Assembly (NCBI GenBank): GCA_001780825.1 | Contig: MFIX01000248.1 | Coordinates: forward strand, 940 to 12,247 | From: Candidatus Glassbacteria bacterium RIFCSPLOWO2_12_FULL_58_11 | GTDB lineage: Bacteria; Gemmatimonadota; Glassbacteria; GWA2-58-10 | Length of the DNA stretch: 11,308 bases | Reading direction: 5' to 3' | In this document: positions 1-6,472 of the stretch, piece by piece | Numbering within the stretch: position 1 is the first letter of the stretch | Layout: each line of letters begins with the position of its first letter | The notes under the pieces: generated by a model | Told to the model about the DNA's origin: nothing | The model's database searches: none | What the model saw: the letters and a program-made list of their open reading frames with translations, nothing else | Position numbers and translations under genes: made by a program

Positions 1-4
1 ACAT
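1..4 (-). CDS. Start codon of a gene leaving the window to the left
   Basis: The complement of bases 4-2 is an ATG. On the minus strand it is preceded by a purine-rich ribosome binding site, GGAGGGAGGAG (complement of 19-9), a few bases upstream. A sigma70-like promoter lies about 75 bases further upstream at 84-112. RBS plus promoter in the right order make it likely that a minus-strand gene begins here. Only the first codon and one more base are inside the window, so nothing can be said about the product. Confidence 0.45.
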
Positions 5-240
5 TGCGCTCCTCCCTCCGCGGAATCTTTTACGCGATATTGCCTGTTTCAAATCCTGTCCACTGGCGGACCGGCCGAGCGACATTATAGGCTACGCCGA
101 TTCTCCCCGCAAGCCTCTTTCAGGCATCGGGTAAGAGTCGACCCGGGAATCTCTGAAGTAAATACACCTGGGAGGGGTTCAGGAGGAGAAGAAAAAAGAA
201 GATTTCAAACCCACGGCAGAGACAATGCGACCGGCCAGCC
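5..240. other. Intergenic region between two minus-strand genes
   Basis: About 236 bases without a credible gene. It holds the promoter (84-112) and RBS (9-19) of the left-edge gene. A purine-rich run near 180-201 (read on the minus strand as a T/C-rich tract downstream of the zinc-ribbon gene) has no stable hairpin before it, so it is not called as a terminator. No RNA gene or repeat is seen. Confidence 0.4.
84..112 (-). promoter_or_regulatory. Sigma70-like promoter for the left-edge minus-strand gene
   Basis: On the minus strand, TTGCGG (complement of 112-107) is followed after 17 bases by a perfect TATAAT (complement of 89-84). Transcription would start near base 77 and give a leader of about 70 bases before the ATG at 4. 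The -10 is consensus and the spacing ideal, but the -35 matches only TTG of TTGACA. This is read from sequence alone. Confidence 0.5.
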
Positions 241-426
241 TTATCGCGGATTATTTAGCGCTGGATTATGCACCAGTTTCTCATAGCAGCAGCACCTCAG
301 GTCGAACCTTTTCCCGCAACCCTCGCACTCAAGGAACTCCGGCACTATTTCGCCGCGCAGAAGCTCGACGGAGCGATTAGTCCGGCAGTAGTCGCAGTAA
401 AAGTAAATCGAGATGGCCTCAGACAT
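241..426 (-). CDS. Small zinc-ribbon protein, function unknown
   Basis: I do not recognise the family. From the ATG at 426 the product is 61 residues (MSEAISIYF...); an in-frame ATG seven codons upstream at 447 would give 68. It has two CxxC knuckles, CDYC (about residues 11-14) and CEGC (about residues 34-37), spaced as in a zinc ribbon, followed by a CCC cluster in RCCCYEK. There is no signal peptide or membrane segment, so it is probably cytosolic. The near-consensus promoter at 455-484 predicts a transcription start near 448. This would make the 447 ATG leaderless, so the 426 start is preferred, although its SD (GGCGA) is weak. It is possibly a small nucleic-acid- or protein-binding zinc protein. 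Paired CxxC motifs and the matched promoter argue for a real gene; the plus-strand frame over it shows no such pattern. Confidence 0.6.
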   Translation of the reverse strand: MSEAISIYFYCDYCRTNRSVELLRGEIVPEFLECEGCGKRFDLRCCCYEKLVHNPALNNPR

Positions 427-454
427 TTTTTCGCCGGCTTTTATCATAGGCGCT

Positions 455-484
455 ATTTTACCAGAAAAATTAATATATTGTCAA
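455..484 (-). promoter_or_regulatory. Strong sigma70-type promoter for the zinc-ribbon gene
   Basis: On the minus strand a perfect TTGACA (complement of 484-479) is followed after 18 bases by TAAAAT (complement of 460-455, five of six consensus bases). The spacer is very AT-rich and sits in the most AT-rich part of the left end. Transcription would start near 448, just upstream of the 68- and 61-residue start choices. Its -35 element overlaps that of a plus-strand promoter. Confidence 0.65.
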
Positions 485-507
485 GAAATTATGATAATCA
501 GGATAAT
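478..507 (+). promoter_or_regulatory. Possible plus-strand promoter overlapping the divergent one
   Basis: TTGTCA (478-483) and GATAAT (502-507) are separated by 18 bases, each matching five of six consensus positions. Because TTGTCAA reads TTGACAA on the other strand, the two -35 elements lie on the same bases and the promoters diverge. Transcription would begin near 514 and run through a leader of roughly 250 bases to the GH123-like gene at 768. The downstream half of the -10 region is part of a 7-bp inverted repeat. Confidence 0.45.
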
Positions 508-520
508 CGTTGTATTATCC
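501..520. promoter_or_regulatory. Palindromic operator candidate GGATAAT-n6-ATTATCC
   Basis: Perfect 7-bp inverted repeats GGATAAT (501-507) and ATTATCC (514-520) are separated by CGTTGT. The left arm contains the plus-strand -10 hexamer and the right arm covers the predicted start point, which is where a repressor would bind. Another GATAAT copy lies at 493-498 and one more at 527-532, so the area is rich in this half-site. No regulator gene is in the window. Confidence 0.4.
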
Positions 521-767
521 CTTAAAGATAATTGGCCTTAAAACGCAGCCGGATCCCGGAGGTACGCAGCCAGTTGGACGGACACTTTACACCTGGCTGC
601 AGAAGCATCCTGAAAGATCAATGCTTGTGTGGTCCCAGGGAGATGGAAAAAACATGCGAGACCTGCTTTTTCCTTTTATCCCCGCCCGAAAAAAGTTAAA
701 ATTAAAAGCTGATAGACATCTAATAAGTGGATCCTTCCGTCACCACAAGCCAGGCGGAGGTATTTGA
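521..767 (+). other. Long leader upstream of the GH123-like gene
   Basis: No credible coding sequence lies here. If the 478-507 promoter is used, this is the 5' untranslated leader. It contains an 8-bp inverted repeat GCAGCCAG (566-573)/CTGGCTGC (593-600) with a 19-base loop, followed directly by AAGCAT (603-608)/ATGCTT (621-626). These might form two adjacent stems. I cannot match them to a known riboswitch class. The segment 664-706 turns T- and then A-rich and holds a weak TAAAAT (697-702) that could be an alternative -10 without a good -35. The RBS GGCGGAGG (753-760) lies seven bases before the ATG. Confidence 0.35.
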
Positions 768-2708
768 ATGTCCTCAATTCAGGAAGCCAGGAAATGCGCT
801 CGCTATTGCTTATTAATGCTGTTGCTCTGCCTCGGCATTGCTCTCCCAGGCTGTGGCCGTTGCCGAGACACCGAAAGCCGGCCCGCCGAGGCGGCTGACT
901 TATCCAAAACTGAGGAGACTGGACCGGACCCCGCGTATTTCCGCCCCGGACTGCTGCCCATCCAGAAAATGCGCTGGGACTCGATCCCGCCAAACCGGCG
1001 CTCCGAGTTCAGTTTCGGTACCCGCCTGTACCCTGCCCAGGAGCCGGATGACCCCGACAGCGGCCGGCCGGAAATATGGCGGAATGAAGCCCCGGGCTTA
1101 CAAGGCTCATTCGCCTCGGTCGAAAAGAAATATCCCCGCAGCGCTCCCCCCGGGATCGAGACCAGCCGGCGCATAAAACTCTCCGGCTGGAAAGGGGAAA
1201 GGCTTTACAGCCAATTACTTCTATGGAGCTCGAGCGAGATCAGTCAAGTCAGGTGGAAAACATCCTCTTTCGCTGGCGGCGGGATGGAGCTTCCGGCCGG
1301 GGATTGCCTGAAAGTCAATTTCGTGCGCTACGTACTGGCGGATGATGGGAGCCAGGAGGGCCGGGGCGCTCCTCCGGATCAACGCTCGCTGATGCCGGAC
1401 GTGTTGGATGATTTTGACCGCTTCGACCTCCCGGCCCGGAGTGTCCGGCCGCTCTGGATCAGCGTGCAGATCCCACAAGAGGCGGAAGCCGGGGAGTACC
1501 GGGCGGACATTACGGTCGAGGCGGAAAACGCGGAAAGCCTGACCTTTACTATCGAGCTGGAAGTCCTGCCCCGCACTCTTCCCCCGCCCTCCGAATGGTC
1601 GTTTCAACTGGATTTATGGCAGAATCCCTGGGCGGTGGCCCGCTATCACCATGTCCGGCCCTGGTCGCCGGAGCACTGGTCCCTGCTGAAACCGCTGACT
1701 CAAATGCTGGCGCAGGCCGGTCAGAAATGTATCACCACGACCATAGTCTCCCGGCCCTGGGGCGGACAAACCTTGGACGCCTATGAATCAATGGTCGAGT
1801 GGACCCGGCTGAATGATGGGACCTGGCGCTACGACTACTCGGTATTCGACAGGTATGTCGAGTTCTGCATGGAGCAGGGGATAAAAGAGCAGATAAACTG
1901 TTTCACGGTGCTTTCCTGGTCCGGGTACTCGTATTTCGATGAGCAGTCCGCGGAATACAAAACTCTCTCCTGCGCAGTTGGCTCACCCGAGTACCGGGAG
2001 CACTGGCGGCCATTCCTGAGCGATTTTGCCCGGCATTTAAAGGAAAAGGGCTGGTTCGAGCGCACGGTTTTCGGGATTGATGAGGCCCCGCTGGAGCAGA
2101 TGCGGAAAATTATCGACTTTTTGAGAGCGGATGCGCCGGAGCTCAAGATCGGCCTGACCGGCGAATACCTGGCGGAAATCAATGATGATGTTTACCACTG
2201 GTGTTTTTTCATCGATCAACAGGTAAGCGCCGAGGTGCTGCGGGAACGCCGCAGCCTTCACCGGCCGAGCACGTTTTATGTCTGCTGCGGACCGGCGCTG
2301 CCCAACACTTTCACGTTTTCGCCCCCCGTGGAAGCGGCCTGGCTCGGTTGGTACGCCGCGGCCCGGGGCTTCGACGGCTTCCTGCGCTGGGCCTACAACA
2401 GTTGGCCTCTCGATCCGCTGGTGGACAGCCGCTATATCTCCTGGCCGGCCGGGGACTGTTTCCTGGTCTATCCGGGGCCGCGCAGCTCGATTAGATTCGA
2501 GCGGCTGCGCGAGGGCGTCCAGGATTATGAAAAAATCCGGCTGCTCAAAGAAGAGCTTGCCAAAACGGCTCTCACGTCGGACAGGGAAAAACTCGAAAAG
2601 CTGACTGCCTTCCTGATGGCAATTAGTTACAGCAGCTCCGCCGGCCCTGATTATTACTTGAATACTGTCAATCAGGGCAAGGCTCTCCTGGAAGAGCTCT
2701 CCAGGTAA
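768..2708 (+). CDS. DUF4091/GH123-like glycoside hydrolase lipoprotein
   Basis: A 646-residue exported protein resembling the GH123 family, known for beta-N-acetylgalactosaminidases, and the broader DUF4091 group. Residues 12-29 form a hydrophobic signal ending in a probable lipobox (LPGC, Cys29; Pro at -2 is unusual), which suggests membrane anchoring. Residues about 60-270 look like a beta-sandwich and about 275-560 like a TIM barrel. The adjacent Asp438-Glu439 in FGIDEAP matches the Asp-Glu dyad that GH123 enzymes use for substrate-assisted catalysis. Near the C-terminus, residues 576-593 (RFERLREGVQDYEKIRLL) carry the DUF4091 signature. The start at 768 is fixed by GGCGGAGG at 753-760. 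The serine hydrolase follows 119 bases downstream on the same strand, so co-transcription is possible. The superfamily call is firm; GalNAc specificity is not shown, since most DUF4091 proteins are uncharacterised. Confidence 0.8.
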   Translation: MSSIQEARKCARYCLLMLLLCLGIALPGCGRCRDTESRPAEAADLSKTEETGPDPAYFRPGLLPIQKMRWDSIPPNRRSEFSFGTRLYPAQEPDDPDSGRPEIWRNEAPGLQGSFASVEKKYPRSAPPGIETSRRIKLSGWKGERLYSQLLLWSSSEISQVRWKTSSFAGGGMELPAGDCLKVNFVRYVLADDGSQEGRGAPPDQRSLMPDVLDDFDRFDLPARSVRPLWISVQIPQEAEAGEYRADITVEAENAESLTFTIELEVLPRTLPPPSEWSFQLDLWQNPWAVARYHHVRPWSPEHWSLLKPLTQMLAQAGQKCITTTIVSRPWGGQTLDAYESMVEWTRLNDGTWRYDYSVFDRYVEFCMEQGIKEQINCFTVLSWSGYSYFDEQSAEYKTLSCAVGSPEYREHWRPFLSDFARHLKEKGWFERTVFGIDEAPLEQMRKIIDFLRADAPELKIGLTGEYLAEINDDVYHWCFFIDQQVSAEVLRERRSLHRPSTFYVCCGPALPNTFTFSPPVEAAWLGWYAAARGFDGFLRWAYNSWPLDPLVDSRYISWPAGDCFLVYPGPRSSIRFERLREGVQDYEKIRLLKEELAKTALTSDREKLEKLTAFLMAISYSSSAGPDYYLNTVNQGKALLEELSR

Positions 2709-2827
2709 AAGCTGAGGCCGCCGCGGCGCGGGCAGGAATTCTGGACTGAATATGGCCCCGGTTGTATTTTCGGGTATCGTCTTTCCGCGTTGCCGGAGAA
2801 TGTGTCAATTTAAGGAGGAAGAGGACT
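2709..2827 (+). other. Short spacer with RBS deciding the serine hydrolase start
   Basis: 119 bases between two co-directional genes. A GC-rich self-complementary patch (GCCGCGGC) just after the first stop is not followed by a T-run, so it is not a terminator. AAGGAGG (2812-2818) lies nine bases before the ATG at 2828 and selects that start over an in-frame ATG at 2762 that has no RBS and would place 22 polar residues before the signal peptide. Confidence 0.5.
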
Positions 2828-4102
2828 ATGCTGCGCAGACGTAACTTCATGATGCTGGCGCTGCTGACCGCGGCGCTGATGATTCTCCCGCTGCGGGCCG
2901 CGGATCTACCCTATGCGGCGCCTGAGAAACTCGGCCTTTCGACGGAGCGGCTGGCCCGGCTCGATGCGGTGATAAATGATTACATCGCCAAAGAGCGGGT
3001 CGCGGGAACGGTGAGCCTGATCCTGCGCAACGGGAAAATCGCCTATTACAAGGCCCAGGGGATGAAAGACCGGGAAAAGAGCGCAGCGATGCCAAAAGAT
3101 GCGATCTTCCGCATCTGCTCCATGACCAAGCCGATCACCAGCGCGGCGGTCATGCTGCTGTACGAGGAGGGCCGGTTCATGCTGAGCGATCCGGTTTCGA
3201 AATTCATTCCTGAATTCAAAAATCCGAAGATCCTCAAGAAAGCGCCAAACGGCGAAACTTACACTGTGCCGGCGGATAATGAGATAACTATCCGTCACCT
3301 GCTCACCCACACCTCCGGGCTGACCTATCACTGGAACCCGGAGCTCGGGGCCTTATATCAGGAGAACGAGATCGGCAACGGGGTAAGAAAGGAAACCCTG
3401 TCCCTGAGCGAGAGTATCAAGCGCCTGGCCAGGCTGCCGATCCTGTTCAATCCCGGGGAAAGATTCGAATACAGCCTAAGCGTGGATGCCCTCGGCTACC
3501 TGGTGGAAGTGGTTTCCGGGATGAGTCTGGATGAGTTTCTCCGCTCGAGGATTTTCAAGCCCCTGGACATGGCGGATACCTACTTTTTCCTGCCCGAAAG
3601 CAAGCAGGACCGGCTCGCCACGGCTTACACCTGGTACAAGGAACAGGGCCTGAAACGCTTCCCCGACGAACCCATAGTCGAGGGTACTTTCAGCTACGAT
3701 GCGGATTATCCCTATAAGGGCAAAAAACTCTACCAGTCCGGCGGCGGCGGGCTCTGTTCGACGGCGATGGACTATGCTAAGTTCTGCCAGATGCTGCTCA
3801 ACGGCGGGACGCTGAACGGAGTGCGGCTGCTCAGCCCCAAGACAATCGAGATGATGACTGCCGAGCAGGTGACGACCGGCGACCCGGCCTCGGAATTCGG
3901 CCTGGGGTTCGGGATACAGACTAAACTGACCGAGATGGGCTCGGAAGGCAGGTACGGCTGGGGCGGATTTTACAACACCCGCTTCTTTATCGATCCCCAG
4001 GAGAAATACATCGGCATACTCATGTCCCAGCTTCACCCGGCCGGTGACATGCAGATGCTGGACCAGTTCGAGGTCCTTTCTTACCAAGCGATAGTGGAGT
4101 AA
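2828..4102 (+). CDS. Secreted serine hydrolase, beta-lactamase/family VIII esterase-like
   Basis: A 424-residue protein of the PF00144 beta-lactamase superfamily, which includes class C beta-lactamases, D-Ala-D-Ala peptidases and family VIII esterases. Residues 1-25 are a Sec signal peptide (RRR, hydrophobic core, ending near LRA-A). The SxxK motif is Ser98-Met-Thr-Lys101 in ICSMTKPITSAA, with Ser98 the expected nucleophile and Lys101 its base. The second motif is Tyr215-Ser-Leu rather than the Tyr-x-Asn of true class C enzymes. SGGGGL (about 304-309) is the conserved glycine-rich loop, and Trp378-Gly-Gly380 stands where beta-lactamases have KTG. YSx and WGG fit the esterase/peptidase branch better than antibiotic resistance. 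HLLTHTSGL (about 157-165) is another family hallmark. Substrate unknown; an ester, amide or lactone in the periplasm or outside the cell is likely. It lies downstream of the GH123-like gene and is convergent with the next gene. Confidence 0.85.
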   Translation: MLRRRNFMMLALLTAALMILPLRAADLPYAAPEKLGLSTERLARLDAVINDYIAKERVAGTVSLILRNGKIAYYKAQGMKDREKSAAMPKDAIFRICSMTKPITSAAVMLLYEEGRFMLSDPVSKFIPEFKNPKILKKAPNGETYTVPADNEITIRHLLTHTSGLTYHWNPELGALYQENEIGNGVRKETLSLSESIKRLARLPILFNPGERFEYSLSVDALGYLVEVVSGMSLDEFLRSRIFKPLDMADTYFFLPESKQDRLATAYTWYKEQGLKRFPDEPIVEGTFSYDADYPYKGKKLYQSGGGGLCSTAMDYAKFCQMLLNGGTLNGVRLLSPKTIEMMTAEQVTTGDPASEFGLGFGIQTKLTEMGSEGRYGWGGFYNTRFFIDPQEKYIGILMSQLHPAGDMQMLDQFEVLSYQAIVE

Positions 4103-4205
4103 ATGGAGCGGTCGGCCGTAGCATCCCGGCGTTTAGAATCTGAAACTTCTGATTGAAGTAAATTAAATTTAGCAAAAGCACGCAATATCAACATTGGCAA
4201 GCAAT

Positions 4206-4235
4206 TGTAGGGGCTGTTTGCGAACAGCCCCTACA
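4206..4235. repeat. Perfect 13-bp palindromic repeat, TGTAGGGG...CCCCTACA
   Basis: Arms TGTAGGGGCTGTT (4206-4218) and AACAGCCCCTACA (4223-4235) are perfectly complementary around a four-base loop TGCG. There is no T-run after it, so it is unlike an intrinsic terminator. Its outer bases (GTAGGGGC...GCCCCTAC) match those of the dumbbell element at 9586-9639, and both sit in intergenic DNA. This suggests a dispersed REP-like palindrome family in this genome. Confidence 0.6.
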
Positions 4236-4246
4236 GGCTGACAACT

Positions 4247-4283
4247 AAAGGGCGTCGAGGCTTAAAACCTCAACGCCCTTTTT
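4247..4283 (+). terminator. Intrinsic terminator between convergent genes
   Basis: An 11-bp stem GGGCGTCGAGG (4250-4260)/CCTCAACGCCC (4268-4278), with one C-A mismatch, a seven-base loop and a five-T run (4279-4283). AAA at 4247-4249 extends the stem with the first Ts. It would end plus-strand transcription from the serine hydrolase. For the minus strand the U-run would be only three, so it may serve both convergent genes but less well for the transglutaminase-like gene. Confidence 0.75.
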
Positions 4284-4324
4284 CCCCACTCTCGCTTTGC
4301 TGGATTACCAGATAAGATTTACCC

Positions 4325-6190
4325 CTATCTAGTCGTGAACGAATAAATCCCGCTCCAGGCGCTCCAGTTACCCTGCTCATCCTCCGCTTTTACCCGCCAG
4401 TAGTAGGTCGTGCCCGGGTTGAGCCAGCCCGCGGGCGCTTTAAACGTGCAGCCCGCTCGGACATCCCGGTCGAAGGCCTGGGTCAGGGGCCAGGCGCAGT
4501 CGGGCCGCAGGCTGAGCTGGAAACGGTAGCAGGCGAACTTTCCGCCGTCCGGAGCGACCGCGGGCGACCATTCAAAAGCCGGGGCCAGGTCTTTGATTTT
4601 GACCCCATTGGCCGGCGATTGCGCGACCGGAGCTTCCGGCGCGCGGGGGCCGTTTTTCTCGCGCCAGGTATAGGTAATTTTCACTGTCCGCGCTCCCGGC
4701 GACTGGTCCGTGTAGCGGACAGTGTTCTGGCCCAGGGACAGCGCCGGCAGGCTGCCCGGATTGACCTGCAGGTCGGCCACGATTTTTACCTGCTCGACAC
4801 CCGACTGGCCGCCATAGACTAGCGGGAACACCGCCTGTGTGTTCTCGTTCCTTTTCGCCGCCGAAATATCGTAAACCACATCGAAGCCATAGGTCGCCTG
4901 AACTCCATCCTTGAGCATCTTATCATCCAGCACGGCCCGGCTATCGCCTAGACCATAGCCCCAGGAGTAATAGTCCCAGAGCCGGGTCTGACGGTCGAAT
5001 GGCGCGGGAGGGTAATTGTCATCCAGGTTGGCCGAGAGGGTCACCCGGTCCAGACCCGAGGTGCCCGCCTTGTAATAACGGGTATCGGCAAAGCCACCAA
5101 CCATCACGTAAGGGCTTTCCATGCGGATCAGGATTGAGGAGAACAGGTCGTGCTGACGGTCCTGCAAGCGGTCCACATGGACATCCGGCGACTTTTGGTC
5201 CTCGCAGTAATATTTGACATTGCTGCGCTGGATCAGGCCGTCATAGCTGAAGCGCCGGAAATCCGGCTCGAAAATAAGCTGGCCATTGGCATAGCGCGGC
5301 GGCTCGTGAGAGATTTTCTGGTCGTAATATTTTCTCAAGACCGGTTTCCACCAGCGCACGAGCTTTTCGCAAGGCCGCAGGGTAAGGTCCATGGTTCGCA
5401 CCTTGTAAAGCATCTCATCATAAGCGGTCTCGACATAGTTGTCTTCGCCGGTGGCGTAGATATCGGCCAGGGACTGGCCCGCGGGGTCCTTTTCCGGCAT
5501 GTAGATCATCTTGCGGCCATCCAGACCGATGTACCAGCGGTACGGCTCGTAGCTGCGCGAGACCCACTCCGGGTGCTGCTCCAGCTCGGCGATCGAGGCG
5601 ATAGAGCGGTTGTCAGCCTTGAGATACCAGATTCCCAGGTCGGCATCCATGTGGTGCCAGGCGCCGTCCCATTTGGCCTCGGCGACAGTATGGTGCCAGA
5701 TCTCGTACACCCGGGCCTCGAGGCCCGCGGCACGGCAGAGCGCCACGAACTGGCAGGCGGCCTGGGAACAGATATGGTAGCCGTAGCTGTTGAAATGCCG
5801 GACCGGATTGTCGCTGGTAATATCCTTGGGGTAGCTCCACCAGTAGGTCTCTTTATCGACAAAGTTGAAAACCGCCATCGCCTTTTCCTGCTCGCTTGCG
5901 CAGCCCCGGGTGATCTCGGCGGCCATGTCCTCTACAGTGTACCAGTTATACCGGCCGTTGGCCGTCACCCGGGGATTGACCACCGCGGTCTCCCCGATAT
6001 TCTCGATGGTGATCTCGACGTTTTCCGGGTCGAGCGTGCCCTGTGTCTCGATATTGAACTCGGCTTCTCCTGTAGTGATGACCTGGGAGAAAGTCTTCAG
6101 TTCATCAGCCTTTAAGGCTGCTACCGGAATAAGCCAGATCAGGCCAACAACCATTGCTATCCGGAAGATTTTCGAAATTGTCCCGCCCAT
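4325..6190 (-). CDS. Secreted transglutaminase-like protein with C-terminal FnIII domain
   Basis: A 621-residue protein with a Sec signal (residues about 1-28, hydrophobic core MVVGLIWLIPVAAL). A transglutaminase-like Cys-protease fold follows at about 95-190: Cys141 in YGYHICSQAACQ, His167 in IWHHTVAEA and Asp182 in WHHMDADLG form the expected triad. A middle region (about 260-500) is probably beta-rich. Residues about 518-621 form a fibronectin III-like domain (LNPGTTYYWRVKAEDEQGNWSAWS). The start is supported by GAGAGG six bases upstream. It is a paralogue of the gene at 9796: the two share SQVIT, NPR-T, TRGC, FVALCR, the triad with identical spacing and the LPAL-LG-N--RY block. The fold covers proteases, amidases and cross-linking enzymes; the actual reaction is unknown. 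It is convergent with the serine hydrolase and divergent from the GH42-like gene. Confidence 0.8.
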   Translation of the reverse strand: MGGTISKIFRIAMVVGLIWLIPVAALKADELKTFSQVITTGEAEFNIETQGTLDPENVEITIENIGETAVVNPRVTANGRYNWYTVEDMAAEITRGCASEQEKAMAVFNFVDKETYWWSYPKDITSDNPVRHFNSYGYHICSQAACQFVALCRAAGLEARVYEIWHHTVAEAKWDGAWHHMDADLGIWYLKADNRSIASIAELEQHPEWVSRSYEPYRWYIGLDGRKMIYMPEKDPAGQSLADIYATGEDNYVETAYDEMLYKVRTMDLTLRPCEKLVRWWKPVLRKYYDQKISHEPPRYANGQLIFEPDFRRFSYDGLIQRSNVKYYCEDQKSPDVHVDRLQDRQHDLFSSILIRMESPYVMVGGFADTRYYKAGTSGLDRVTLSANLDDNYPPAPFDRQTRLWDYYSWGYGLGDSRAVLDDKMLKDGVQATYGFDVVYDISAAKRNENTQAVFPLVYGGQSGVEQVKIVADLQVNPGSLPALSLGQNTVRYTDQSPGARTVKITYTWREKNGPRAPEAPVAQSPANGVKIKDLAPAFEWSPAVAPDGGKFACYRFQLSLRPDCAWPLTQAFDRDVRAGCTFKAPAGWLNPGTTYYWRVKAEDEQGNWSAWSGIYSFTTR

Positions 6191-6472
6191 TTGAAGCCTC
6201 TCTTGTAAAAGTAGCGCCTATCCTAAAATCTTAACCTGCCGCAGAAAATAGGGATTATCGGCTGAAGATTCAAGAATGCCGAGCGTCTTTCGGAAAGCCG
6301 AGAACTCGCAAATATTCTTGCTTTCTTCGATAATAACTGCTACCGTTTCAAAGTATTGCATAGCTTTACAATATATTGCGCTTTCCTTTACGCACACCGG
6401 TTTTCGAGCATTATTCGTTCATCTTCCCTCACAGCCGGAAATGCCTAATTCACAAATTCAGGAGCATTCCGC
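6191..6472. other. Divergent intergenic region, 282 bases
   Basis: This spacer must hold the promoters of both the minus-strand transglutaminase-like gene and the plus-strand GH42-like gene. It is clearly more AT-rich than its flanks, notably 6310-6380. I find no pair of hexamers with good spacing on either strand, so no promoter is called; a non-sigma70 sigma factor or an activator could be used. RBS sites are GAGAGG (complement of 6202-6197) and AGGAG (6460-6464, eight bases before the ATG). Short self-complementary bits such as CTTTCGGAAAG (6287-6297) are too weak to call. Confidence 0.4.

Noticed and set aside
510..767. An 85-residue plus-strand frame ending immediately before the GH123-like ATG
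   Set aside because: It begins at a TTG without an RBS, overlaps the promoter palindrome and has no protein-like pattern; the abutting stop is coincidental.
2762..2827. An upstream in-frame ATG extending the serine hydrolase by 22 residues
   Set aside because: No RBS precedes 2762, the added residues would bury the signal peptide, and AAGGAGG sits correctly before 2828.
3476..4087. A 203-residue minus-strand open frame opposite the serine hydrolase
   Set aside because: It is a shadow of the coding strand, with no RBS and no recognisable motif.
2828..4102. A class C beta-lactamase resistance gene
   Set aside because: The SxxK is present but the YxN and KTG motifs are altered to YSL and WGG, as in esterase/peptidase relatives.
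4206..4235. The 13-bp palindrome as an intrinsic terminator
   Set aside because: There is no T-run on either side; the real terminator is the stem at 4250-4278 followed by five Ts.
5150..6115. A 321-residue plus-strand open frame opposite the first transglutaminase-like gene
   Set aside because: The minus-strand frame encodes a recognisable signal peptide and Cys-His-Asp triad, while this frame has no motif and no RBS.
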